Assembly (NCBI GenBank): GCA_004554395.1 | Contig: SFMP01000145.1 | Coordinates: 1-33,395 of the forward strand | Source: Myxococcales bacterium | GTDB lineage: Bacteria > Myxococcota_A > Bradymonadia > UBA4248 | DNA length: 33,395 nucleotides | Direction: 5' to 3' | Part shown: piece by piece, positions 23,856 through 32,901 of the stretch | How the letters are laid out: the number at the start of each line of letters is the position of its first letter | Position numbering within the stretch: the first letter of the stretch is position 1 | Made by a program: the position numbers and the translations under genes | The notes under the pieces: model-generated | Databases searched by the model: none | What the model saw: the letters and a program-made list of their open reading frames with translations, nothing else | Told to the model about the DNA's origin: nothing

Positions 23856-26246
23856 TCAGAGAATGACGATGCCCTTATCGGCCAATAGCTCCGCATAATC
23901 CCGAATTCGAATCGACTTCATTATCCATTTGATGACGATGTTCTCGGGTATCATGCCAAGCCACGGCCCCGGCTGAAGTACTTTGGCAAACTCACCGACC
24001 TCATTTCGAATATAGCGCTCAAACAACATGCTCAACACATTCGCATCGGGAAGCACGAGCGTCTTGGGCCGCGATGTCAGGTGCATGAAAAACGGCGTCA
24101 CGACGTGCGGATCGGTCATCGTTCCTTCGTCGCGAAAATAACACTTCAACAAAAGGCTACCGACGGTTCCCAAAAAGTGATGCACCTGATACGAAACGAG
24201 CATTCCCACGGCAGCCTTTGGCACATCGGTCTTGAGCAAATCTCCACTTTCGGGCGTAAACGACTTATACTCCGAGCTACCACGCACAACGCACCGCACG
24301 TAGATGGCATCGTTGGGAATATGCATATATTTGGCAAAATCCTGAGCCAATCCCAACGAATAGCGCGGCGGCTCGAGGGCCAAAAAATCCGCCTTGCTCG
24401 CGTCGGAGCTCTGCGTCACGAATATCTTTTCGTCGCGAATCCGCGAAACCGCATGCGATGACCCCGCAATCGTCAGCGATACATCGCCGCCGCGGCTCAA
24501 TGCTTCGCGCTCCGTCGACCTCAGGCGAACGCTACCGAGCGTGCGCCCCGTCATCGAATCGACGACATCGGTTTCGCTACGCTCTTCGATTAACGAATGC
24601 ATATAGCCGCGATCGAATAAAAACTGCGCGCGTGCCTCGGGCACGTAACGCCCCTTCTCGACTTTGCGAAGCAAACTCGACGATGCCATGCTATTGAGTA
24701 TGCACTCGCACTCCTCCAAACTATACATCTCGCGCGTCGCTGGCGAAAGCCGCTCATAGAGCGCCTGTTTCCCAACCCACTTTTTCGGGTTTTGCAAACA
24801 TATCGAAAGCGCCTGCTGGACGACGACCGTCGGGCGAATCGCCACAGGATCGGGGAACAACATTTCATCGCGAGCACACGATACCAAATGCAAAAACCGA
24901 TGCGCATTAAATTCGCAATCGGCCAAACACGTCGCATTGACGACCGACTGGTGACGGCAACCGCGCCCTATCCGCTGGATCAACGACGATACATCGGGCG
25001 GCGGACCCAATAAGACGATCCGATCGACGTCACCGATATCGATGCCGAGCTCGAGCGTGCTCGTCGCGATGCAAACCGCATTGCGCGCGCGCAAAAACTG
25101 CTGCTCCGTGCGCAATCGCTCATCGCGCGACAAACTCCCGTGATGCGCAAAGACTTTGGGCGCAAGGCGCGGATTCTGCCGCAATGCATACGTCAAGTAT
25201 TCGACGTTGCGACGCGAATTGCAAAACGCCAAGACCTTATTCGTCGGCGATTGTTCGACGATATCACCGATCAAACGCGCAGCCGTCGACTCCGCACCCA
25301 ACCCCATTTCGACCATTTCGACCGTCGCCTCGATCTGGCGGCGCGACGCCTCGGTCGAAATTATCTTCGCCCCTGCGCCAAGAAAATCGTTCGCAATTCG
25401 CTCAATCTCTGGAACCGTCGCACTCGATGCACAAATCTGCAAGGACTCATGGCTTATCAACTTCAATCGTTCGAGCAAACACTGCAAGTGATCGCCGCGC
25501 CCACTCCCGGCCAACAAGTGGATTTCGTCGACAACGACTGCCAAAACCGTGCGCAATATCGACGGCTTGCGCGACATTATCGAATCGAACGATTCGGGCG
25601 TCGTCACCAATACATCGGGCAACTTCGACAAATTGATCGTCGGATTATCGCCCGTTCGTATCGCCACGCTCAAACCCGCTCCTTGAATCGGGTGCACGAG
25701 GCGGCGATGCAAGTCGTTGCAAAGCGCCTTCGTCGGAGCCACGAGCAATACCGATATTTGCGACGACAACACGGCTTCTTCGGCACGCCATTCGGCGCGG
25801 CGTTGTAGCTCGTTCTTGGGCTGATACGATCCACTATAGAAATTCGAAGACTTCGAATCCGCCATTGCATCAAACCACGTCTTCGCATTTTCTTTCGCCC
25901 TCGAAGCGTTATTCTGCATATTCTGCAAACTCTGCATATTCTGCAAAGTCATCGAATGCGCTCTTTTGGCCACCTCGGCTTTCGTCTTTTGCCGATGGCG
26001 AATGATCCGCTCCAAAAGCGGCGCCATTATCGCCTCGGTTTTGCCCGAAGCCGTCGGCGCATTGACTATCGCATTATCGCCGCGCAATATCGTCGGTATC
26101 GACGCCACTTGAATCGGGCGCAAACTCGGGAATCGCGCAAAAAACGCATGCCACGTACACGGAAGACGCCGCCGCATCGCCGCATCATCTCGATGCGCAC
26201 CACCCGACTCGCTCAACTGATTCTGCGCTTCTTCTGAATTCGTCAT
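23856..26246 (-). CDS. Lhr-like superfamily 2 helicase
   Basis: The 796-residue protein is an ATP-dependent helicase of the DEAD/DEAH type, close to the Lhr core. Motif I is PTASGKTEA (GKT 68-70), motif II DEIH (240-243), motif III SAT (274-276), then HHGSLSRDERLRTEQQF, TSTLELGIDIGD, and motif VI QRIGRGCR. Following segments fit the winged-helix and C-terminal beta domains of Lhr-core, without the long Lhr extension. An extra Gln/Asn-rich stretch with LQNMQ repeats lies between motifs I and Ia (about 88-160). AGGGGAAGG precedes ATG 26246. Lhr proteins act in DNA repair or RNA metabolism, but the role here is not known. Confidence 0.9.
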   Translation of the reverse strand: MTNSEEAQNQLSESGGAHRDDAAMRRRLPCTWHAFFARFPSLRPIQVASIPTILRGDNAIVNAPTASGKTEAIMAPLLERIIRHRQKTKAEVAKRAHSMTLQNMQSLQNMQNNASRAKENAKTWFDAMADSKSSNFYSGSYQPKNELQRRAEWRAEEAVLSSQISVLLVAPTKALCNDLHRRLVHPIQGAGLSVAIRTGDNPTINLSKLPDVLVTTPESFDSIMSRKPSILRTVLAVVVDEIHLLAGSGRGDHLQCLLERLKLISHESLQICASSATVPEIERIANDFLGAGAKIISTEASRRQIEATVEMVEMGLGAESTAARLIGDIVEQSPTNKVLAFCNSRRNVEYLTYALRQNPRLAPKVFAHHGSLSRDERLRTEQQFLRARNAVCIATSTLELGIDIGDVDRIVLLGPPPDVSSLIQRIGRGCRHQSVVNATCLADCEFNAHRFLHLVSCARDEMLFPDPVAIRPTVVVQQALSICLQNPKKWVGKQALYERLSPATREMYSLEECECILNSMASSSLLRKVEKGRYVPEARAQFLFDRGYMHSLIEERSETDVVDSMTGRTLGSVRLRSTEREALSRGGDVSLTIAGSSHAVSRIRDEKIFVTQSSDASKADFLALEPPRYSLGLAQDFAKYMHIPNDAIYVRCVVRGSSEYKSFTPESGDLLKTDVPKAAVGMLVSYQVHHFLGTVGSLLLKCYFRDEGTMTDPHVVTPFFMHLTSRPKTLVLPDANVLSMLFERYIRNEVGEFAKVLQPGPWLGMIPENIVIKWIMKSIRIRDYAELLADKGIVIL

Positions 26247-26313
26247 CGCCTTCCCCTAAAATCTCGCCAATACCGCGTGCCACCGCGACTTTCTCTCCAA
26301 TCGCGCCATCTCC

Positions 26314-26361
26314 AAAACGCCCCCTCTCTAAAACGCCCCCTTTCCAAAACGCCCCTCTCTA
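26314..26361 (-). repeat. 16-bp repeats extending the map 3' end
   Basis: AAAACGCCCC-type units begin near 26314, 26330, 26346 and 26361, alternating CTCTCT and TTTCC spacers. On the minus strand they continue the last map codons (TCGTTTTAG) as GGGGCGTTTTNGA copies. Confidence 0.7.
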
Positions 26362-27186
26362 AAACGAGAATCCCTCGGGCGTCTGCGAGTTCGCAAGCGG
26401 CGCACTAAACTTCGTCAATACTTCGCAACCGTCTTTTGTCACGACGATCGTATGCTCGAATTGTGCCGACCATTTGTCGTCGAGCGTGACCGCCGTCCAA
26501 CCATCCGAGAGCACGCGCAAAAGGAATCCACCGGCATTGATCATCGGCTCAATCGTAAACACCATGCCTTCTTCGAGCCGCAGTTTCGTATTCCGCGTGC
26601 CATAGTGCTCGACCGTCGGCGGCTCGTGAAACCCGCGTCCAATCCCATGCCCCACGAAATCGCGCACAACCGAAAACCCGCGCCCCTCGGCAAACGCCTG
26701 AATCTCCGCACCGATATCGCCCAAATGCGCACCAGGCCGCACCTGCGCAATCCCTAGCTCCAAACAACGCCGCGTCGTCTCGACCAAATCGACCGCCTTC
26801 GCCGACGGCGTACCAACGTAAAACGTCGCCGACACATCGCCATGAAACCCATTCAATATCGACGTAATATCGATATTGACGATGTCTCCATCGCGCAAAA
26901 TCTTCGTCCGACTCGGTATCCCATGGCAAACGACTTCGTTGACCGATATGCAACACGACTTCGGATAACCACGGTAATTCAACGGCGCCGGCACCGCTCC
27001 ATGGTCGAGCGTATACGCATGCACGAATTCGTCAATCGACAGCGTATCGACACCAGGCTTGACCAACTTCGCCGCCTCCTCGAGCGTCTGCGCCGCCAAC
27101 CGACACGCCGGCCGCATCGCCTCGATATCTTCCGCCGTCTTGATGATGACCTGATTCGCCTTCTGCTTCTTGCTAAAAAATACCAT
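26359..27186 (-). CDS. map: Methionine aminopeptidase, type I
   Basis: The 275-residue enzyme removes the N-terminal methionine from nascent proteins, after Def. Metal ligands are Asp106, Asp117, His180, Glu213 and Glu244, all exactly nine residues higher than in E. coli Map (97, 108, 171, 204, 235), and the substrate-binding His is in VCHGIP (His89). ATG 27186 is chosen because AGAGGG lies 6 nt upstream; an in-frame ATG at 27201 would put that site inside the gene. It is the first gene of the minus-strand series map, lhr-like, unknown, HAD. Confidence 0.95.
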   Translation of the reverse strand: MVFFSKKQKANQVIIKTAEDIEAMRPACRLAAQTLEEAAKLVKPGVDTLSIDEFVHAYTLDHGAVPAPLNYRGYPKSCCISVNEVVCHGIPSRTKILRDGDIVNIDITSILNGFHGDVSATFYVGTPSAKAVDLVETTRRCLELGIAQVRPGAHLGDIGAEIQAFAEGRGFSVVRDFVGHGIGRGFHEPPTVEHYGTRNTKLRLEEGMVFTIEPMINAGGFLLRVLSDGWTAVTLDDKWSAQFEHTIVVTKDGCEVLTKFSAPLANSQTPEGFSF

Positions 27187-27301
27187 TTCATCCCTCTTCA
27201 TTCAATGAAAATACGCGCGCTCACCACGTGCCCAACGCTTATAAAACAATTCGCCACTTTTACCCATCATTATCTTTATAACATGCCTTGGGGAGTGGTG
27301 C

Positions 27302-27508
27302 GTGCTATGTCGCTATCGCTCCATACGCACACCCTATCGCCCTATGTCGCTACCGCTCCATACGGGCTCTTGTCGCCCTATTGCCCCAACGGGGCAATAC
27401 GGGCTTGGGCTACGGCTATGTGCTCACTGCGTTGCGCGCATACGCCTCCGCTCGTGTGCTATGTCGCTATCGCTCCATACGCACACTTTGTCGCCCTGTT
27501 CGGGCGAC
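27302..27508 (+). repeat. Palindrome family A, five copies plus one hairpin
   Basis: Copies at 27302-27330 and 27454-27486 (outer arms GTGC/GCAC), 27339-27367 and 27375-27404 (GCCC/GGGC), and 27414-27446 (GGC/GCC with inner TATGTGC/GCGCATA, one T-G wobble). Each has TAT...ATA followed by an unpaired C. Spacing is 36-40 bp. A simple hairpin GTCGCCC/GGGCGAC follows at 27490-27508. It fills the gap between map and the FHA gene; 27509-27687 shows no further gene or structure. Confidence 0.85.
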
Positions 27509-27687
27509 ATCAACCCGCGATCTATGCATACACAAACCTACCGCGCAATAGTTGCAAGAAATCGTCTTTTGAGTTAAAGACACATCGGTTTTGTGTTTCC
27601 AAAGCCGCACCACGGCGACTACATCCGTTGCACGATGCCAAATTCCACGTCGCTTGCGACTCTAACGCTCCGTCGATAGGTTAATTC

Positions 27688-29676
27688 ATGGCCGATATTC
27701 CAAGCTCAAAGCTTCCGCGTTTACCCAAAGTTCACGGTTCGCTTCCCAAATTGCCCGCTTTCGGAAAGAAAGCCGGCTCTGCCGCAGAAATACCTGCGCT
27801 TTCGTCGCAGGCAACGCTACTCCCCGATGCGCCCCTCGCCGATATCGAAGGCGGGTCGCAAACCGAGTCCGTTCCGCAACCCACTGCCGAGGCCATTGCT
27901 CGCGGCATTGCCGCGCTCAATGCAAAGCGAAACGAAACACCGGGGCTATCACCCGCAGCCGCATCACCAAGCGACCTCGCCGAGCCTTCTCTCGGCGCCT
28001 CTGCCGCCGACTTTGATTCGTCGTCGCCCGAAGACGATGCCATGGCATGGATGCCAAGCACCTCCAGTCCATCGACATCTGTTCCCGAGTTCTCGTTCAA
28101 AATCGACTCGCCTTCGTTTGTCGACCCACCCAATAACGCCGACGCCATCGCCGACTCTTTTTCACAGCCCCCATCCGACGGCCTCGCCCAAGAAGCGCTT
28201 CCCTCGATTAGCGATAGCGCCGAATCCCAACCGCAAGCCGTGGCGGCGCAAGATCCGCAACCCGATCCCGCAGCCGCCAAAAGCTCTGCCCCGGAATTCG
28301 GTGGCGCCGCCGCCGAAGACGACGATTTGTTACAATACGAAGACGAACCCGTCGAAGACTTGGGCGAAAAAACCGTCATGATCTCCGAAATGGACGACGA
28401 GCTCGACGAAGAAAACCAAAAAACCCAAATCAACATGAGCGCGATGGATTACGATCCACTCAGCGGTAAACTCATCGTCGAATCGGGGAAGACAAATCAA
28501 CGCGAATACATTCTCGTGCGCGAAAAGACGACGATCGGACGCGTCAGCGATAACGATATCGCCATCTCCGATATCTCGATGAGCCGTCACCATGCCGAGA
28601 TCGTCAAACTCCCCGAGGGATTCAAGCTCAAAGACCTCGATTCGGCAAACGGCTCACTCCTCAACGGCTACAGAATTCGAGTCGCACAACTCCGAAACGG
28701 CGATACTATCGAATTCGGCGCCATCCGATTCCGCTTCGAGCAGACCGGTGGCGACCCCGACGAACTCTGGAAAGGCGAACCCAAAGTCGAATATCACCCC
28801 AACCAGAAAAACAAACCCCCTATATCGCAAATGGCGAGTTCGCCCGTTGCCATGCCGTCGCGCCCCAATACGCCGCAATTTAGCGACTTTGCAGGCGATT
28901 CTGCGCCCATGCCGACGCCCGCCGCTTCGCAGCAAATGGAATCGATGCTCCAACGCCAAGGTGGCGGTCTCAACGCCCCACAATGGAACACGGCTCCCCC
29001 CCCGATGACGAGCCCCTACATGATGGGCTACGGGCCAAACGCATTGCGCGAAATCAACACGACACCGACCTGGGCAAAAGTCCTCTTAGTCGCCCTTTTC
29101 ACCATCTTCCTCGTCTCCGTCATTGCGGCACTCATCGTCCGCGTCTCGTCGACGAGAGACGATAGCAAGGTCAAAGAACGCGAAAGAGAAGTTGCCATCT
29201 TACAAGAGAAAATTACAAAGGGAATCGACGCCTATAAAGCTCAGAGCTTCGATGGTGCGCGGACTTTGCTCCTAGAAGCCCAAACCATGGGCAAAGAAAC
29301 TGGACTCTACAAAGAGTCGGCTTTCTTCAACAACTACTTCGCACTCATCGACAAAGAAGTCGAATACGACTCGACGATCAAAGACATCAGTTCGAGAATG
29401 CGTACATACAAGGCTGACGAGATCGACGAAAAGATCAAATACTTGGCGACAATTCCGCAGACGAGCATTTTCACGACCAATGCAGATCAACTTCGCGAAC
29501 GATTGATTGAGCAATTCATCAGAAAAACTGAGACCGAAGTACGAAACGACGTCAGCGACAATGCCTTCTCTACGGCTCGCGAAAAAGTCGCAAAACTCGC
29601 TCAATACCCCGGTAGCACCGATAAGATCAAATCGCTCTACAAACTCATCGCCGATAAAGAAAGAGCGGTGAAATAA
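27688..29676 (+). CDS. FHA-domain membrane-anchored protein
   Basis: The 662-residue protein has a long disordered N-terminal region rich in Ser/Pro/Ala/Asp (1-260), with DLGEKTVMISEMDDELDEE just before an FHA domain (about 265-350). The FHA core is clear: TIGRVSDNDI, SMSRHHAEI, DLDSANGSLLNG, LRNGDTIEFG; such domains bind phosphothreonine. A second disordered stretch follows, then one membrane helix (about 458-482, KVLLVALFTIFLVSVIAALIV) and a helical C-terminal domain of about 170 residues. With FHA cytoplasmic, the C-terminal part would be periplasmic. The acidic TVM segment resembles the Thr tails that are phosphorylated near FHA domains; a kinase is not in this window. AGGTT is a weak ribosome site before ATG 27688. 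Confidence 0.85.
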   Translation: MADIPSSKLPRLPKVHGSLPKLPAFGKKAGSAAEIPALSSQATLLPDAPLADIEGGSQTESVPQPTAEAIARGIAALNAKRNETPGLSPAAASPSDLAEPSLGASAADFDSSSPEDDAMAWMPSTSSPSTSVPEFSFKIDSPSFVDPPNNADAIADSFSQPPSDGLAQEALPSISDSAESQPQAVAAQDPQPDPAAAKSSAPEFGGAAAEDDDLLQYEDEPVEDLGEKTVMISEMDDELDEENQKTQINMSAMDYDPLSGKLIVESGKTNQREYILVREKTTIGRVSDNDIAISDISMSRHHAEIVKLPEGFKLKDLDSANGSLLNGYRIRVAQLRNGDTIEFGAIRFRFEQTGGDPDELWKGEPKVEYHPNQKNKPPISQMASSPVAMPSRPNTPQFSDFAGDSAPMPTPAASQQMESMLQRQGGGLNAPQWNTAPPPMTSPYMMGYGPNALREINTTPTWAKVLLVALFTIFLVSVIAALIVRVSSTRDDSKVKEREREVAILQEKITKGIDAYKAQSFDGARTLLLEAQTMGKETGLYKESAFFNNYFALIDKEVEYDSTIKDISSRMRTYKADEIDEKIKYLATIPQTSIFTTNADQLRERLIEQFIRKTETEVRNDVSDNAFSTAREKVAKLAQYPGSTDKIKSLYKLIADKERAVK

Positions 29677-29701
29677 TCTCTACGCTTCGATGCGTTTCGA
29701 A

Positions 29702-29739
29702 GGGCATTGGCAGTCGATTCTGTCAATGCCCCATTTTTT
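29702..29739 (+). terminator. Rho-independent terminator of the FHA gene
   Basis: GGGCATTGGCAG (29702-29713) pairs with CTGTCAATGCCC (29720-29731) over 12 positions with one G-U, and TTTTTT follows at 29734-29739. The next start codon lies only 21 bp further. Confidence 0.82.
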
Positions 29740-29760
29740 GACTATCCTTCGATTACGACC

Positions 29761-30273
29761 ATGCACGTCAAAACGCTATTCTACACACTCGCACTTTTTG
29801 GATCTTTGGCTTCGCCAGCCCTAGCCTCCGAGCCGTCGCAAACCGTCGTCGATTTCACCGGTGAACTCGTCGATCAAAATGCCGCCCCCGTCTCGGGCGT
29901 CTTGCCACTCGAATTCAAGATCTACACCGACGAGAAATCGAAAAAGCCCATTGCGACCGAAAGACATTTCATCGCCGTCGTCGATGGGAGCTATGCCATC
30001 GCCCTAGGCGAATCGTCGCAAATCAAGACGACAAAAAGCGAACTCTATGTCGCCGTCTTGCTCGATGGCAAAGAACTCATGCGGCAAAAAGTCGCCGTCC
30101 AAAAACAACTCATCGCGACGACGCCAAACAAAGTCCATACGAAAAAGGCATCCGATGTCGCCGACGACGACCAATTCAAACTCGAATGCCCTGCCGGATA
30201 CGTCGTGACGGGAGTCGAAGGTTCGCTCAGCAATGTCAGCGATCTCCGACTCATCTGCGCAAAGGCTATCTAA
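29761..30273 (+). CDS. Small secreted protein of unknown function
   Basis: The 170-residue protein has a Sec signal peptide with cleavage probably after ALA (residues 20-22). The mature part begins TVVDFTGELVDQNAAPVSG and PLEFKIYTDE, a pattern like carboxypeptidase-regulatory or other small beta-sandwich domains, and ends with a compact segment with CPAGYVVTGVEG and LRLICAKA. The two Cys may pair. ATG 29761 is used because it starts the signal peptide; the frame is open to 29707, inside the terminator. The stop lies six bases from the tgt stop on the opposite strand. No clear ribosome site. Confidence 0.75.
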   Translation: MHVKTLFYTLALFGSLASPALASEPSQTVVDFTGELVDQNAAPVSGVLPLEFKIYTDEKSKKPIATERHFIAVVDGSYAIALGESSQIKTTKSELYVAVLLDGKELMRQKVAVQKQLIATTPNKVHTKKASDVADDDQFKLECPAGYVVTGVEGSLSNVSDLRLICAKAI

Positions 30274-30279
30274 TTTCGA

Positions 30280-31419
30280 CTAAACCTCGGGGGCGACGTA
30301 CCAGCGGTCGCCCGGTTTGGGCTGATATCGCGCGCGTAGCGCCTCGAACGTATCGTTTTCGATGGCGTCGCGGATCTTTTGCATCAAATCGAGGTAGAAT
30401 GTGAGGTTATGGAGCGTGAGCAATATGACCGCCGTGATTTCTTTCGCTTCGTAGAGATGGCGGATATAGGCCCGCGAGAAGCGACGGCACGCAAGGCATT
30501 TGCAGTTTTCGTCGAGCGGGCGCAAATCGTGGCGGTTAGCGGAATTGCGAATGTTCAAACGGCGACCGTCGCCGACGAATACCGTTCCCATACGCGCATT
30601 GCGCGTCGGCATGACGCAATCGAACATGTCGATACCGGCGGCTACGCCTTCGACTAAATCCCAAGGCGTGCCCACGCCCATCAAATAGCGCGGGAAATCT
30701 TCGGGCATTTGGTGCACAAATGCATCGCAAAGCGAATGCATTTCGGCGGGCGTTTCTCCAACCGATAAACCGCCAATCGACAAGCCTTGGAACGGCATTT
30801 CGACGAGTGCTTCGAGATGTCGCATGCGCATATCGTATTCGAGCCCGCCTTGGACGATGCCAAACACGCCCTGATGCGCCGGATGTTCGCAACGCGCACA
30901 ACGCTCTGCCCAAGCGATGCTCCGCTTCACGCTCGCTTCGATCCGATCGTGCGTCGCCGGCAACGCCGGGCAATCGTCCAAAACCATCGCGATATCGCTA
31001 CCTATCGCCGCCTCGATTTCCATCACGAGTTCGGGCGTGTAGAAATGCCGGCTCCCATCGATATGCGACTGAAAATGAACCCCATCGGGATCGAATTTGC
31101 GCATCTTCGAAAGGCTAAAGACCTGAAACCCGCCAGAATCGGTCAAATAAGCCCGATCCCAAGAGGCAAACTTGTGCAAGCCTCCTGCCTCGCGGAGCAA
31201 ATCGATCCCAGGGCGCAAATAGAGATGGTAGGAATTTGCCAAGATAATCGACGGATTGAGCGATTCGACTTGTTCGACGCTCAGCGCCTTTATCGCACCA
31301 TTCGTCCCAACGGGCATAAATACGGGCGTCTGAATATCGCCGTGCATCGTGTGCACGATACCTCGGCGCGCCTTGTTCGACTTCTTCAGAAGCGTGTAAG
31401 ATACAGGTCCTTTTTTCAC
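30280..31419 (-). CDS. tgt: tRNA-guanine transglycosylase
   Basis: Tgt exchanges guanine 34 of GUN tRNAs for preQ1 in queuosine synthesis. The 379-residue product has DSGGFQVFSL (Asp94), GIVQGG, LSIGGLSVGE, the nucleophile Asp in MFDCVMPTRNAR, and the zinc site CKCLAC...H near the end. The start is GTG at 31419, with AAGGAG 7 nt upstream; the frame stays open to 31665 but that leader runs through palindromic repeats and has no family match. E. coli Tgt is 375 residues. No queA or yajC is next to it. Confidence 0.95.
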   Translation of the reverse strand: MKKGPVSYTLLKKSNKARRGIVHTMHGDIQTPVFMPVGTNGAIKALSVEQVESLNPSIILANSYHLYLRPGIDLLREAGGLHKFASWDRAYLTDSGGFQVFSLSKMRKFDPDGVHFQSHIDGSRHFYTPELVMEIEAAIGSDIAMVLDDCPALPATHDRIEASVKRSIAWAERCARCEHPAHQGVFGIVQGGLEYDMRMRHLEALVEMPFQGLSIGGLSVGETPAEMHSLCDAFVHQMPEDFPRYLMGVGTPWDLVEGVAAGIDMFDCVMPTRNARMGTVFVGDGRRLNIRNSANRHDLRPLDENCKCLACRRFSRAYIRHLYEAKEITAVILLTLHNLTFYLDLMQKIRDAIENDTFEALRARYQPKPGDRWYVAPEV

Positions 31420-31548
31420 GATAACTCCTTTTTGGAAAAACAATCCAATGGATGAAAAGAAACGATGTGCAGCCGTATGCCAGAAAAACAGTCCGGCGCT
31501 TGCCGCCCTCCCCGCCCCAATGGAGAAACGGGAAAGATATGTTATTGT

Positions 31549-31679
31549 GAGACGCCCGCCCAACAGGGGCGGGCACTCAAAAGTCAGAACAGTTGAACAG
31601 TTGCCGCAGAAAACGGGAAAGATGTATTGGTGTGAGACGCCCGCCCCGCAGGGGCGGGCACTCAAAAATCAGAACATTT
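31549..31679. repeat. 85-bp direct repeat with hairpins upstream of tgt
   Basis: Units starting GAGACGCCCGCC at 31549 and 31634 share GTGAGACG, a hairpin, then GCACTCAAAA and CAGAACA. The hairpin is GCCCGCCC-AACAG-GGGCGGGC in the first and GCCCGCCCC-GCA-GGGGCGGGC in the second, so one base on each side changed together. The ACGGGAAAGAT sequence before the hairpin also repeats. Confidence 0.8.
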
Positions 31680-31725
31680 GACCAGCACTCGCGGAAAACG
31701 AGAAACGAGAAAGGTCAAATCGAGC

Positions 31726-31754
31726 AAAAAAATACCCTCCCCATAGGGAGGGTA
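31726..31754 (-). terminator. Rho-independent terminator of the 31813-32868 gene
   Basis: On the minus strand the 9-bp stem TACCCTCCC/GGGAGGGTA (31733-31741 with 31746-31754) is followed by seven T residues (the A run at 31726-31732), about 60 bp past the stop. Confidence 0.9.
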
Positions 31755-31812
31755 AGGAGAGAGACTTTGCCGACGATAGTCGCCGAAAAAGCTGTCTTAG
31801 AAAGACTTTATC

Positions 31813-32868
31813 TTAGAAAGTGAAGCCAGCGACGACACCGCCACCTTCGCTATCGACGGTCGGGCTGATGTAGAGCTCGTTGGCGAAGATGTCTTCGTCT
31901 TTATCGCTACGGACGAGGAACAAGATCGCCGAAACGACGGCCAAAACGGCACCGCTTGCGTAGAGGATATTGGCGATCATCGCGTAATCCGACGCTTTAT
32001 CGTAGTCTTTCTTCGTCGCTCTTTGCGTCTTCATGTTGCCGTAGGCGTTGTTTTTGTCTTTGTTTGCCTTAATGGCATCGCTGACTTTATCGTCGTAGTT
32101 GCCGGCTTCGACGCCGAAATAGATACCCGTACCGATGGCGCCGAGGGCGACGACGCCCAAGACGATACCGCTCACGAGCTGACCGAGCGGCAACGGCGGG
32201 GCTTTGACTTCTTCGCGTTTGGTGAGCAACGTATCGATCGAACCCGTATCGATGTTGAAGAGGCGCAATAAAGCACCGCTGATGTCTTGCTCTTGTTTGC
32301 GCAAACGGCTCTGCGTATCGAAGTAAATCGAGTTCTTATTCGTCGACGTGTAGACGTCGATGAGGTCGAACGTAATCTGCGGTTGTTCGCGGTTTTCGGT
32401 ATAGATGCGGCCGACGATGATATTGGCTGCCCCGATGTCGTGACCGATATTGGCCAAGCAAGCGGCATCGTCGACGCACGTCAAGCGCTCATCGCTATCC
32501 ATCTGCCCCAATTTTTCCAACACGGGGATACCTTCGACAGAATCGTATTGGGCATAATGCTCGCCCTTGAGCTGTTCGAGCGTCGCCTCGGTCAAGCGAT
32601 CGAGCGTCTTTTGCGGCGTGCCATCGACGGGCTCGAAGAAGACCAAGTTCACGGGCTTGCCGTTATTGGGCATGACGAATTTCTTTTCTAAGTCGAGTGG
32701 CTTCGAAGGCGTATCATCCGAAAAATCGAAATCTCCGCCCGCATCATCCGAAAAATCGAAATCGCCTTGAGCCATCGCCACGGGGGAAAATGTAAAGCTG
32801 AACGCGACGAGTACTAGGATGCTCAATAACCGCTTTAAAGCACTCGTTTTACGAAACGGATTGGACAT
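31813..32868 (-). CDS. Exported protein with two late membrane helices
   Basis: The 351-residue protein has a signal peptide (SNPFRKTSALKRL, hydrophobic core, cleavage near AMA, residues 31-33), then GDFDFSDD twice (35-42 and 45-52). Residues 70-190 form a folded domain with Cys131 and Cys137 (TCVDDAACLA) and IIVGRIY, LIDVYT strands, resembling the TolB-N/CsgG-like alpha-beta domains of exported myxobacterial proteins. Two hydrophobic helices follow at about 231-253 and 297-319, and a Gly-rich end (GGGVVAGFTF). GGAGG lies just upstream of ATG 32868; the frame is open to 32928 without a site. It is likely anchored in the envelope. Function unknown. Confidence 0.8.
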   Translation of the reverse strand: MSNPFRKTSALKRLLSILVLVAFSFTFSPVAMAQGDFDFSDDAGGDFDFSDDTPSKPLDLEKKFVMPNNGKPVNLVFFEPVDGTPQKTLDRLTEATLEQLKGEHYAQYDSVEGIPVLEKLGQMDSDERLTCVDDAACLANIGHDIGAANIIVGRIYTENREQPQITFDLIDVYTSTNKNSIYFDTQSRLRKQEQDISGALLRLFNIDTGSIDTLLTKREEVKAPPLPLGQLVSGIVLGVVALGAIGTGIYFGVEAGNYDDKVSDAIKANKDKNNAYGNMKTQRATKKDYDKASDYAMIANILYASGAVLAVVSAILFLVRSDKDEDIFANELYISPTVDSEGGGVVAGFTF

Positions 32869-32901
32869 GACGCCTCCAAAATTGTTGCAAATAAGCCCAT
32901 C

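Noticed and set aside
27302..27486. CRISPR-like array
   Set aside because: Regular 37-bp spacing, but the repeated part is the palindrome itself, spacers are only about 8 bp, repeats vary with compensation, and no cas gene is nearby.
31420..31725. preQ1 riboswitch upstream of tgt
   Set aside because: Looked for because of the gene's role; no C-rich/A-rich pseudoknot pattern was recognised, only the duplicated hairpins.
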